Assembly (NCBI GenBank): GCA_037074705.1
Contig: CM073591.1
Coordinates: 161,042,032 to 161,106,031 of the forward strand
Direction: 5' to 3'
Origin: Zhengitettix transpicula
Taxonomy: Eukaryota; Arthropoda; Insecta; Orthoptera; Tetrigidae
Length of the DNA: 64,000 nt
Within the stretch, counting starts at the first letter, position 1, and the number at the start of each line of letters is the position of its first letter. The notes under the pieces were generated by a model, which worked only from the letters and a program-made list of their open reading frames with translations, did no database searches and had not been told where the DNA came from. The position numbers were made by a program, and so were the translations under genes. Shown in pieces: positions 1-11,289 of this stretch.

Positions 1-339
1 GCAATCTTTCTTATTAATTAATGAAGAATTGCCTTCTGAAACTTCTAATGTAAGAAAATCTTCGACCACCAGTACTTATTCTCATATCCGATATTTTAGA
101 ATCTGGAATGATAATTTTTTAGTTCTACCACAATAGTCTGGTTTGCGATAAGTATGCTCACGTTTGACAAGATTACACGACAGTATTTTTGCATTAAAGG
201 TCTTATATTGACCATCTCAACCTTTATTGATATTGATTTGTGTCCTTTTATTGATTTTTCTACATCCTCTTTAGATGTTGAAAAGGCGAATATTCTCGCA
301 TTCGATATATAATCTTGTTTCTAACTAAACTTGCTGAAT
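1..339. other. AT-rich stretch, no feature seen
   Basis: I see no coding region, repeat or RNA signal before the first family P copy begins. Confidence 0.6.
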
Positions 340-903
340 AAACTGATGCAGGTTAAGTAAGCCTGCGAGAGGATTTCTCGCAGGCGAACCTTCCCAGAGA
401 GCTCTGGCGGGGGCTACCTTTGGGGATGCTCTCACATCTCTCTGGCTTTTTTGAACTAAGGTTCCCACATGCCGAGGCACCTCGGTCTGTTTTGAGAGGT
501 GTATGTTCCGGGGTCGCAGACCTTGGGCATACGGCAAGAGTTGTCCGCTATTCCTATTGGAATAGTCGGCCAGCTGCCTCCTAAACAGGCCAAGGCATGG
601 CGAGGGGTAAGCTGCGTCCCCACAGCAAACCCCTCTCCCGTCATCGGAAGGGCGTGGGACAAGTACCAAATGCCCGACCTACCCGATGCAGGTTTTTCTA
701 GGGTTTTCCCTGCATTTCTTTAGGCGAATGCCGGGTAGGATCCTTAAACCATAGCCCGGGGGCCCTAGTTAACCCTTGGCTACCTTCCTCTACCCTTCCG
801 CATCCCCCCTTTCAATCCCTTCCTATGCTATTAAAGGGGAGTTGCCCAATGTGGATCACCCTCATGTAGCCTGTTGCCCTAAAAAAAAAAAAAAAAAAAA
901 AAA
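340..903 (+). repeat. Family P retroposon, copy A (longest plus-strand copy)
   Basis: This is a GC-rich block ending in 23 A residues (881-903). It begins with a perfect 10-bp hairpin (GCCTGCGAGA 361-370 and TCTCGCAGGC 376-385). It also contains a 7-bp hairpin CTATTCC/GGAATAG (548-565) and the near-palindrome GCCGAGGCACCTCGG. The order of blocks is the same in at least nine other copies in the window. The poly(A) tail, 5' truncation of other copies and a target-site duplication at 18.2 kb indicate retroposition. I see no good Pol III A or B box. Several short reading frames cross it, but none keeps its frame in all copies, so I do not treat it as coding. It could be a SINE or the 3' end of a LINE. 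Confidence 0.8.
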
Positions 904-1121
904 CTGATGCAGGTTTTTCTAGGGTTTTCCCTGCATTTCTATAGGCGAATGCCGGGTAGGATCCTTAAACCATAGCCCGGGGGCCCTAGTTAACCCTTGG
1001 CTACCTTCATATACCCTTCCGCATCCCCCCTTTCAAATCCCTTCCTATGCTATTAAAGGGGAGTTGCCCATAGTGGATTACCCTCATGTAGCCTGTTGCC
1101 CAAAAAAAAAAAAAAAAAAAA
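904..1121 (+). repeat. Family P, 5'-truncated copy B joined to the poly(A) of copy A
   Basis: The sequence starts directly after the A-tail of copy A, at the GATGCAGG block in the middle of the family. It runs through the 3' end and finishes in 20 A residues (1102-1121). It is very similar to the matching part of copy A, so it is young. Confidence 0.8.
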
Positions 1122-1437
1122 CAGGCCAAGGCATGGCGAGGGGTAAGCTGCGTCCCCACAGCAAACTCCTCTCCCGCTATCGGAAGGGCGTGGGACAAGT
1201 ACCCAATGCCCGACCTACCCGATGCAGGTTTTTCTAAGGTTTTCCCTGCATTCCTTTAGGCGAATGCCGGGTAGGATCCTTAAAATATAGCCCGGGGGCC
1301 CTAGTTAACCCTTGGCTACCTTCCTCTACCCTTCCGCATCCCCCCTTTCAAATCCCTTCCTATGCTATTAAAGGGGAGTTGCCCTAAGTGGATTACCCTC
1401 ATGTAACCTATTGCCCTAAAAAAAAAAAAAAAAAAAA
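1122..1437 (+). repeat. Family P, 5'-truncated copy C
   Basis: The copy begins after the tail of copy B at ACAGGCCAAGG, an internal point upstream of where copy B starts. It ends in a further run of 20 A residues (1418-1437). Copies A, B and C therefore form a head-to-tail trimer separated only by poly(A). Confidence 0.8.
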
Positions 1438-1513
1438 GCCCCTTCACCACAGAAAACTCCTATACAAAGCCTGTCTACACCTTCTCCTTATTTAATATTT
1501 GACAGAAGAAAAA

Positions 1514-1976
1514 CATGCGAGGTTTTCTCGCAGATGATCCTTTCTTGGGAGACGGAGAGGGCTACCTCTTGGAATGCCTTTTCCTATCTCCGTTTTTGAA
1601 CTAAGGTGCCGAGGCACCCCGCCCTTTTTTTGTGAGGCTTATGTTCCCGCGTCACATAGCTTTGGCATTCGGTAAGAGTTGATCTCTGTTTTCATTGGAA
1701 CAGTCGGCCAACTGCCTCCTAAACTGGTCGAGGTAAGGATAAGAGAATGCTGCGTTCCCACAGCGAACCCCTCTCCCGCTATCGGAAGGGCGACGGACAA
1801 GTACCCAATGTCCGACGTACGTGATGCAGGTTTGCTAGGGTTTGTCCAGCATCACTTTTAGATGACTACCTTCCTCTACCCTTCCGCATCCCCCCTTTCA
1901 AATTCCTTCCGATGCCAATAAAGGGGAGTGTCCACCATGTGGATTACCCTCATGTAGCCTGTTACTCTAAAAAAAA
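1514..1976 (+). repeat. Family P, older divergent copy D
   Basis: The copy keeps the 5' hairpin in shorter form (TGCGAG/CTCGCA) and the internal hairpin as CTGTTTT/GGAACAG (1686-1703). One base pair there has changed on both sides relative to copy A. The segment carrying the GCCGGGTAGGATCC motif and the CCCGGGGGCCC block is deleted. It ends with an 8-A tail (1969-1976). Confidence 0.75.
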
Positions 1977-2641
1977 TATTTAACGGTTCTTGTAAAAATT
2001 ACCAGAATAAAAATATTACAATTGTTTCCACCTGACATAAATAAATATAGTTTCTATTACTATAGTAAAGTTCGTATTCACGCACGATGACTGTGCAGAT
2101 TGAGTGACGGGAGGGGAAGGGAGGCAGCGCGGAATAAATATACGCACACAACACTGTAGAACTCTACGCACTTACTGAAGCTAATAGCTGCGCCCGGAGA
2201 GGTTGTAGCACTTACGAAGAACACTAAACTGGGCCGCAGAGTTATATTATTTTTATCCGTAGAAAGTCGGTTTTCTTTCCCAAATAAAGTTATCCAAAAT
2301 ATCATTTTTATATTTCCAAGAAAAAATAAATCTGCATATGTGGGATTAGCATTAACATGAAGTAGTAATCAATATAAATCATTTTCTCTAAATAAGAAAT
2401 ATCTCTTCAAAATTCATTGCTTAACAGTCGAGGTAGATCATCTTTTTTGTAAATCCGTTACGAATAATTTTTTGTCATATTAGTTTAACACAATAATTAC
2501 CATTGCTGTTTAAATATATGTGTTTGATTTCGAGTTAAAAGTATGTTTAAGGAATTAGTTCACACAAGAAGTACTTGTTATTTTCACTGTGGAACGTATT
2601 TGGCAGAAAAAGAACCACAATGCCGATGTGTTTATAAAATT
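1977..2641. other. No gene seen; one GC-richer patch
   Basis: The stretch is mostly AT-rich. At 2075-2240 there is a GC-richer patch holding two minus-strand GTAAGTG sequences, which could be splice donors. No reading frame supports an exon. Confidence 0.4.
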
Positions 2642-2713
2642 ACCGGTGCGGATCAGGACTCACACCGATTCGTAAACAAATCACGTCGAGCGGGCTGTAG
2701 CACTGACCACTAG
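2642..2713 (-). repeat. tRNA-like segment (SINE head or tRNA pseudogene)
   Basis: On the minus strand, 72 bases begin CTAGTGGTCAGTGCTAC, which resembles an A box (TRGYNNARNGG). They carry GGTGTGAGTCC, which differs from a B box (GGTTCGANTCC) at two positions. The length and box spacing suit a tRNA-derived sequence of the Asp/Glu type. The mutated B box argues against a working tRNA gene. Confidence 0.4.
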
Positions 2714-4015
2714 TTCAGTTTTAATAAAAGCTACAGATAATTAATTGGCACATTTCGGGCCAGCGAATGTTTTCCGTTCTCGTGGAAAATTAAACGATTT
2801 GTTTGTAATTGCGGGTCCCGTTGTGGTTTCTGTACAGCCGTAGCGTTATCTCTGCTGTGCTCTGACGATTTGCCTTTTATCATGAATTACTCGCAGAAAA
2901 CGTAACTAAATAGACGTACAATTTAATTATATTTTTTTAATAAAAGAATCGCAGTCACTGCCTGAAAATACTGCATTTGAAAGCCCAAAAATAATGAACA
3001 ATTTTCCTTTGTCCTAGTTCCTTTAGATTTAAAATACTTCAGATGGAACAGACTACAGGCTGATAGTTTATCTGTCAGGTATCATTTTCTTGTCTCTCGC
3101 ATTGTAAACAATATAACGTGCCAAGTTATCTATATAATATATGAATAATTTTCTGTGAAAGATATCTTATTTTCGTTTTGTCTATGTCATATTCACAAAT
3201 TCAGACTGTAAATACAAAAGTATCATTCTATTTATTTAGTTTATTTGAAAAACTACGACATTGTTTAAATACCTAGACAATACATTACAATTGTTTTGTT
3301 TAGTTCCATCGCCGTGAACATAACGACTCAGAATTTTATTGTTGATTTCTATGAATTATGGCCACCATTTGTAAAAATATTACACTCCATATTATAAACT
3401 AGAATCATTTATTTTTTACTTAACTACAGGTAATTATACTCCATTTGCCGCGTTGTATGACACCATTTGCGACGGATTTGATTTGTTGATTTAATGATAC
3501 ACCCTAACTTGAAAAAATACTATTTTGTTTCGACTTGTATTCTGAGAAATTTAACGTTTTTTTCATCAATACAAACTACACAAAGAAAACCCTTCATTCA
3601 GCTGCTCGTTGGGCTGCTATACTTAAAAATTTTCGCCGATAAAACAGGATACATTAACCACAACACTGATAAGGTTTGGGTCAATTTACACTTTTAATAT
3701 GAAGGTTCAATTTCTTTAAATTAATCATCCAAAGTGGAATCAATCCGTATTGCTTCCCTACATCTATCATCGGGCGACGTGTACTCTAGACTGATGTTGG
3801 GTGATTCACCATCAAACTCGATTGTTTTCGCGTTATTTTTATGTAACACCTCTCCACTCCTCTCCCTTCAAGGTGCTTCCCTCCAATGACAAAATTATAC
3901 ACAAACAACATCGGGAGCAACAATATCAATTTCTTTGACACTGAATAATAATATTTTACCAAATATAGACCGTTTTAGCCTGTTTGAAATTTTCCACCCC
4001 GCCCCTAAGGATGGT
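2714..4015. other. AT-rich stretch, no gene seen
   Basis: I see only short chance reading frames with no domain or splice context. GC content rises slightly near 3840-3890 without a recognisable feature. Confidence 0.5.
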
Positions 4016-4190
4016 AGTTGTGTCATACCCCAACAGTGTTTGTGTCCGGTTTGAACGGAATGTGTGTCCAAACTTTGGTCGAAATTTCTCCACATGTTCA
4101 TATTTGTATGCGGAAGTACATACACACAAAAAATACGTACATACAGACACAAATAGTGAATTTTATTTATTAGATAATAGCTTATTTCTA
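4015..4190 (+). repeat. 3' end of a dispersed arthropod-type repeat
   Basis: The text runs GTGTGTCCAAACTTTGGTCG, then a tract of ACATACA-type repeats, then TTTATTTATTAGATAATAG. This is the usual ending of many dispersed insect repeats (a 'which-compound, then ACATACATACAGAC, then TATTAGATA' tail). The class of element cannot be decided from this piece alone. Confidence 0.4.
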
Positions 4191-6350
4191 TTTCTAAGCG
4201 AAAGAGAATGTTTTTAGAATCATTTATCTAGTAAATAATATAAAATATGTACAGAAGTTTCCTCAGTGCATTAATACAATTATGTCTTTGAAAATAATCC
4301 TGTGAATTTTAATTCATATATAATATATAATTTATAATAACATTCATAAAATATTTTTAAATCATAATGCATGGTATAAAAGTATAACTTATGGAGTAAA
4401 TTTATATATTACACAATACTCACGGCTTTTCTATTTCGAAATTATTACACTTAACATGCACTGTTAAAAAATATGTAGCACCAAGTCCTTAAAAACAACT
4501 CGATAATTAACAGCTTATAATAGTCTTGATTTGAATAAGACTTTACCCATACTTTTTATATTTTATATATCAGAAATTAATTTTTGTATATATTAATTTG
4601 AGTTTGATGTCACGTAATTTAAATTTAAGATCCACACTAGAAATAGAAATTGTTATATGATTTACTAATTACATTAATATGCTGCTGTTCGTTAATTAAC
4701 CAGAATATGTTCATTAATATGACTTCTTTTAAGTATATAAAATGTACTGTTCCTGTTCGTTCTAAAAGCTGACAGAGAATTTCACAGCAGTGATCGTAAC
4801 TGACGCCGTGGCAGAATGAATGTTTGGTAAGGGAATCACGTCGTTCTATTTTCTTGTTCCTGCAGCACAAGGATCTCCCAACGTGCCTCTCTTGTGAATT
4901 CAAGCCCCATCTACGTAAGGTAGGTGTCGTAAAGGACAACGTAATACCGTTTCTCACCTCCGTGGTACATGATAGAGACAAATATTATTTTGTAGCAACC
5001 TGAGAAATAAGCTATGAGTTTTTAGGTTTAGTTTATTCTGCATATATGTCAATTACTTTAATTACTCAAATTAAAAAGAAGAAAATATTCATGATATGAA
5101 ATTAGACAGGTATTTTACCTCCATTCCTATATAAATCCTTGTTTTATTTTTTCCCGTATTTTTTATTGTATACTTGTCAATTATTTAAAATGTGTTAGCC
5201 AATATTGGATATCTAATACTTTTAAAAATTTAGTTAGAGTGTAATTAAACGTGAAAAATTTCCTTAGATCCGATTGAAATCATTGACTCTTTATTCTTCG
5301 TAACAACGGGATATTTATTACGAAGTCTCTCTTCCACTTTATGATCAAAATATAAAATCTCAATATGGCAGTATTTTTGGCATCCAAATAAATATATTTT
5401 TAAATAATCTGATGGCTTTGTTATATGTCAAGTAGGATAGGTAAATAATTACATTACATAGTTGGTAGCAATATGATATGAAATATAATGCAGCAGATAC
5501 GAATTTGTAATAATAAACATGAGGCCAGAAATGAATTGAGAACACTGAGAAGAAAGACTTCAGAATTGAAGAGAACACGGACATCATAAAAATTAACAAC
5601 GCCGAATGATCATGATACTCTTATAAATTAATATTCACGTACTGATTGAACAGTTTGAAAAACGGAAAATAATATTTTAAATGGTAGATGTCACCTTGGA
5701 ATTGGAAGATAACTATCAGAAGATAAATTAAATAATCGATGATAGCATGAAGAGCATTAAAACCGACTATAAGGAACATTTAATCAACTTTTACAATGTG
5801 TACTGAAGTAAAGATGTGACGTAATCTACATAACAGACACTTAATTGTTAGTTAAGCAATATACACTGTGAACAGAAACATCTATTAATCTGTCAACTAT
5901 ATAAAATAAATTTAAATATTCCTAAAAAACGAAGACGGCAGAATTTAAAATAGTTTTCTAATTTTGCTAGTGAAAGTTCTATTTTTAAATATGTATATTG
6001 ACATTTTAGGCGATGATAATTCGAGGGGCTGATAAGCTCATTTGAATATGCAAAATTTACTATTTTGTTAGTAATATTATTCTGCTTTGAGATAATTTCT
6101 GAGACATTTCCAGAACTTAAAAGGAGCAGCAGATGTGATCGCACTTGGGCAGAATATTGCAGAAAAATATGGTTTTTCTTGACAGAATCGCCGCTCGGTT
6201 ATTGTGGCAGATGACTGAGATTTACGAAAGTATTCAAGCATAAATTTCGCTCGTAGGTGAACAATGCTGACAGAGAAGTGTTTGAATCCCCGTCAGATTT
6301 AGTTCATAACTTGCAGTGGAGGGCGAAGTTCACTCACATTTGGTCAGCGT
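4191..6350. other. AT-rich stretch, no supported gene
   Basis: A minus-strand reading frame of 114 codons (4637-4981) contains a GC-richer middle (4800-4975). I recognise no family in it, and it lacks flanking splice signals, so I leave it unassigned. The rest is AT-rich without structure I can name. Confidence 0.4.
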
Positions 6351-6560
6351 AAAAAAACAAAGAAAGAGAGAGAGAGAGAGAGAGAAAACGTAAGAGAAAG
6401 CGGTTGAGAAAGATGGTGAATGGGAGAAAGAGGGAATATAGAGGGCCGGAAAGAGAGAGAGAGAGAGAGACAGAGAGCGAGAGATAGACGAAAAGAACGA
6501 TAGAGAGAGATAGAGGGAAAAAAATAGAAGGAGATAGAGGGAGAAAGTGAAAGTGTATTA
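6351..6560. repeat. GA-rich low-complexity tract with (GA)n runs
   Basis: Uninterrupted AGAGAG runs at about 6365-6385 and 6453-6470 lie in a 200-bp purine-rich stretch (AGAAAGAGAG, GAGATAGA, GGGAGAAAG). The tract is strongly purine-biased on the plus strand. Confidence 0.85.
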
Positions 6561-8057
6561 AGGATATCTTTCTAGAAGCGGATTACAATAAATGTACATG
6601 GAGAAGTTCTGCCAAATAGAATAAATTTATTTATTATTGACTGCGAATAAACATTCAGGCAGGATAAGGATAGTAATAAAATGCATTCGAAAGCCACTGA
6701 TCTTTCAGGTTGGGATTTTTCAAATATGTACAAATTTTATGAACACTTAAAAAAAGGGGTATACTAAACGACGATATGAAATCGATTAAAATAATAAAAC
6801 AATTGTACTCGGTCGCATATTTCACCTTGAATAAGAAGGAAAATGGCTGAAAAATAACATCTAAAGGAGGACTGTACAGTAGACACGTGTAAGCTCGAAG
6901 AAAAGTGATACCAGTAGTTATAATTAATCATAGCAGTAGTAAAGTGGATGAAATACCTACAACTAAGGGAAGATACAGGAAATGTACGAAAAATGCAATT
7001 TCGGTGAATCGGCACATTTAATATAAAAAGAAATTTTAATAGTAGAACTCATCTGTCGCCTATTTAAAATTAAAAATGTAAAATCATCACTGCATAATGT
7101 GGTAAAGACTGACATTTTGAAGTTGCAGTTGGAAGAGGCTTTAATGAAGCAAAAAATTGTGCACATTGCCAAATCGAAGTACTATATTTCTGGAACCAAG
7201 AATTAAAATTACGATCTCCAAAACAACGGGGGTAGGGAATATTTTAAAAATTATACGCCACTAAATAAGACACGACAATATATTCAAGTAAAGTCAAAAA
7301 GTCTTCTAAATTATGGGATCATGAGTGAATATAGAGCAAATGACAATAATGAGTCAGGGGTGGAGTACTAATGTATACGATCAGGTGAAGGTGATTAATT
7401 CTCTACGCATTTTGTGAAATTAAATTAAAAAATACATAATTTGAGTATTTGGAGCAAGTTGTCAAATATAAAAATTAAACTGGGTAATGAAAGTTTATAT
7501 TAAAATCTTACATAGACAGATTTTATAGATTAAAGTTATTATAACACTATATATAATTCTTGAGTTCTATGTTAATTGGAAATGAATTCACTAATATCCT
7601 TATCTAATGTGTCATTCTAACTTATGAAGACTGTACGTGAAAATTTTTACTTCCATAAGTTTTATGTTGTTACTATATTTAAAATATTGGTCATTAAAGT
7701 TAAAAAAAAGTTGAGAAAGGCGAGATGAGAAAAGTAAAGAATTATTTACGATAAGAATAACGATCATTATTGGCGTAATAATAAATCTGAAACCTGAGTC
7801 AGCATAACGTATTGCACGACGGGAAGAGGACTAACGAAGGATAGTTTTCAACTCAACGCAAAAGGATGCAAAAAAGAAGGTGCTTAAGAGGTAATCCATA
7901 ATATTCAGAAGATATATATTAATACACCAGTAATAATTTATACTGTGCCATTATATTTTTTGTCGTTTCGTACGCCTCTGGTGGCAATCGAGGAATTAAG
8001 AAGGAACAGGCTTGCCTATTTAATCTATTTAACTTACAACGATAAAAATTAAGTTTC
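6561..8057. other. AT-rich stretch, no feature seen
   Basis: Only short frames with amino-acid content typical of AT-rich noncoding DNA are present. Confidence 0.5.
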
Positions 8058-8175
8058 CGTCCACCGTTGGTGGTCAGCATCACAGCATCACAGAGGTCCC
8101 GGGTTCGAATTCTAGCGAGGGCATTGATGTTGTGCTTGTCTATTTGCGTACCGAAAAACATCCCAAAAAATTGGT
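8058..8175 (+). repeat. tRNA-derived SINE head, decayed
   Basis: TGGTGGTCAGCATCAC followed 20-30 bases later by GGGTTCGAATTCT (8101-8113) matches the A-box/B-box spacing of a tRNA promoter. The following GCGAGGGCATTGATG tail is of the kind seen after tRNA heads in insect SINEs. CATCACAG is duplicated within the head, which spoils a tRNA fold, so a SINE relic is likelier than a tRNA gene. The minus-strand frame across it (LARIRTRDL) is a known by-product of such repeats. Confidence 0.5.
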
Positions 8176-10035
8176 TCCCCGACAGTGAAATTAAACAAAA
8201 TACAAATTCACTAAAGATCTAGACGTTGATGCGAGTATAAATAAAATAACTTAATTGACAATAATAAAACTTAGTAATGTAACGAAATATTAGTGTATGA
8301 GATTGACAAGAATATACGCGTGTCCTTCAGAGGCATGTATTTTAAGAAAATGTAATTTTATCTGGGTTGATAGAAATTGTGATTTGGTTATGTAACCATC
8401 AGTCAATGGCCGAGTGCTGTTTTCAGCAACAATTCCGTCGGAAGCAGCTTCTAAACTCACTACATCTCATTTATTTGAGTTGTAGGGTCTTACATTTATA
8501 TTTCATTGCTGTCCTCTCCCTTTTTTTATTCCTGGTAGTCCCTGGCACTTAGTACATTTTTAATAACTTGTCCTGCTCCTTTATTTTTCAAACATTAATT
8601 TCCTTGAAAAATTTTTAGAATTAAAATGTTTAGAACGCTTATTTGATATGTTCGTTATTAATTACTGTACTGTAACACGGCATTTTAAAATATAATACAG
8701 GTTTTCTTAGTATACCAATTTTACTACTTTATGATTCTCCTCCGGAATCCTGATTTAATGATGGAAGCCTGTGCTCCCGTTCGCCGACTCTTTTGGGGTT
8801 TTCGTTGTATCGCCCTTCCTTTGTAAATTTGTTCTCTAATTAGCAAATATCTTCCTCTTCTTGCCTCGTATCTGAACCAAATTTAATATTATATTACATA
8901 GTTAACGACCAAGCGTGTATTCTATTATATTCATGACAATAATATCACCAGATATTTCGCGGAAAACATAACGGGAAAAATTGCGATGGAAAAAATAAAA
9001 TAAATATCACGGTGTAACTTCGTGCACATTAAATATCATATTTTAATGCTTGGATGTTGGGATTTAAAAGTAAAAAATACAGATCTAGGTTAAGATTCGT
9101 AAATAATGAATATACTCCAATTGAACATACTACGTGTCATATTCTACTACAGAAGCTGTACAGACTAATAAATAAAACGGATTTCCTTTTAATAATTTAG
9201 AAAAATGCATATAATCATGCTCATTTACTTTTATTTTTAGGTAACGCCACATTGACATGTGTAGGAACTTCGGAGCCAATATGAGAACTCTGATATTAAA
9301 AGGTTACAATTTCATTGAATTTCACGTGCACATATTTTCCATTAAAGTTCGACTTATTAATGTAATTTTTAGTCTATGTTAGACAATTTTTGCATCAATA
9401 TTTTTGTTTCTACGTTTTGTTCTTTTATTATTACAATAATCTAAAACTATGTGACGTCACTATTTACCAATGTCTCCAATGGCCTTGTCATTCGTAGCAT
9501 AAAATATCGTTTGTAGAAAAAGGCTTAAAATTCCTTGAAAAGTAATGGTAAATTCAGTAAACAAGATATTATTTTCCGAATTCTTTCAATTTGATAATAA
9601 ATGATAGAAGCGTCTCCAATGAGATCTCTCTGATTTTTATGAGAGATCTGGAATCATAAAGTTTACAGAAACATATAAATCTTATACTTTGTTAATCAAA
9701 AACGATATCAATTTATAGCAGCGAAAAAACCTCAATTGACTTTAATAATAATAAGAATATTAGTTGCTTTTATGGCTTGGTTGTTAAAAACAAAGATTTG
9801 GTTGAAACTAATTCTTTCCGGAAGTCAATGTATTCAGGACGAGTTTAACATTTTCTATCTAATCCTCCATAACATCAGAAAAAGTTGTAGTATTTTATAT
9901 TATTCATAAAGGCTTACTATTTTCAGATTTCAATTCCCACGACGAAAATATCTGAATTGTTATGAATATTTTAATTTATAATACCTACTCTATAAATGTA
10001 AATATCAAAGCTATTTAATAAACATAAATATAGAA
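8176..10035. other. AT-rich stretch, no gene seen
   Basis: I found no coding, repeat or RNA signal strong enough to report. Confidence 0.5.
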
Positions 10036-10384
10036 TTAAAGGATCCGGATGAAAAAATCTCGACCCGAACGGGAATTTGATCCATAAACTCCTCTAGATA
10101 CGCGATAGTATTACCATTATTTAGGTTTACAATTTCTAAAGCTGAAAGATTTCCTTCTGCTCTTGAATTAAATAATTGTACATATGATCAGCTTAAACAC
10201 AATACCCATTCTTCATTGAAGTCCTAAAATTAGACAGTGGATAATGTGATTTAGTAAAATGTAGGTAATTCTCTGTTAAGGTCTATACAACGGATTGAGA
10301 AAGCTCGCACATGGCGGGGAGCTCACAGGAAATCTTGGCTTAGATTCCCGATCCGTTCGAGACTTTTCTATACTGATCCTTTAA
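10036..10384. mobile_element. TTAA-flanked MITE (piggyBac-like non-autonomous element?)
   Basis: TTAA at 10036-10039 and 10381-10384 flank an inverted repeat. The left side reads AGGATCCGGATGAAAAAATC and the reverse complement of the right side reads AGGATCAGTATAGAAAAGTC. Both continue into a CTCGA...CGGGAAT block for about 38 bp in total. Exact TTAA duplications are typical of piggyBac. The 341-bp body has no ORF. The right arm also resembles a decayed tRNA-like segment (GATTCCCGATCCGTTCGAGA), so a coincidental repeat-in-repeat origin remains possible. Confidence 0.45.
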
Positions 10385-11255
10385 CTCCGTTTCATAGCCT
10401 TTGATGCTAAGATTTGATTGATAACATTTATTCATTTCTTGAAATACATATAAAAGTAATGCCAAGAAAAAAGATAACAAAAATAAAAATGCTCAAACTG
10501 TACTTAAACAATTCAGGGAAAGTTAGTGGAAAAAAAGAATTTAAAAAAATGTACTATTCGAAGGTCATGATTAAAATTTATAACAAAATTCAGTACTTAA
10601 TTATAAAAGGTGATTATAGAATTAAAAAGAAAAAACATCATATTGTCATATATAAAATTAGTTGTAGGATACATAATATCAAAAAAGTTTAAAGTAACAA
10701 ACTAAATAAGCACTTGAAGCCAGGTTAAGACAATATAAATATTATCGCAAAACTTTAAATTATAACGAAGTCACTAAAAAACTTATGTAATTCATCTGAT
10801 CATTGCTGTAATTTTAGACATTGAACAAAATTTATGTCAACGTAATCTATTGAAAATGTTACACGCTAAAGCAACTAACAACACACCTTAAAAGCAAAAT
10901 TATATCACAAATTTAAGAAATATTTATAATACATTAATTTTTACTTAAATTAATAAATTTTGATTTTTAGAAATTGTATTTTAATGAATCTTTTTTGGGC
11001 AGAAATATGCCGTCGGTCTTTCATTTGTTTCTACGTAATGACACGTGGCCTTAAGGCAATATTGTTGATAGAGACTGAAATCCAGCATAAACTCGTTTAT
11101 TAATAATTCTAATACGTTTTAAAAATTTTAGTTTTTCCCATTTAGGAAAGAAAGTCAGTTTATCAGTTGTTTGTTATGATTTCGCTATTTTTTGATATTT
11201 TAATAACCGGGATCATCCTATTTTTATGAACAAAATTGTTATTTCATCCTCAGTC
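10385..11255. other. AT-rich stretch; lysine-rich frame judged spurious
   Basis: A 92-codon frame (10414-10692) is almost wholly Lys, Ile, Tyr and Asn. That is what A-rich noncoding DNA yields, and there is no promoter or splice context. Confidence 0.5.
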
Positions 11256-11260
11256 ACAAC

Positions 11261-11289
11261 CTGAAGAAGGTAAAAATACATACCGAAAC
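11261..11289 (+). ncRNA. Hammerhead-like core (CTGAAGA-hairpin-GAAAC)
   Basis: CTGAAGA (11261-11267) is followed by a small hairpin GGTA/TACC and then GAAAC (11285-11289). This is the arrangement of two of the three conserved hammerhead ribozyme segments around stem II. A convincing third segment and stems I and III are not visible, so it may be a decayed motif of a dispersed retroelement. Confidence 0.25.

Noticed and set aside
325..669. 114-codon minus-strand frame across family P copy A
   Set aside because: It is not kept in frame among copies; GC-rich repeat DNA has few stops by chance.
881..1437. CRISPR-like regularly spaced repeats (three poly(A) tracts)
   Set aside because: The repeated units are retroposon copies of different length with A-tails.
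8058..8130. Functional tRNA gene
   Set aside because: CATCACAG duplication disrupts the fold and no anticodon arm can be drawn.
10414..10692. 92-codon lysine/isoleucine-rich frame
   Set aside because: Composition is that of A-rich noncoding DNA, with no motif or gene context.
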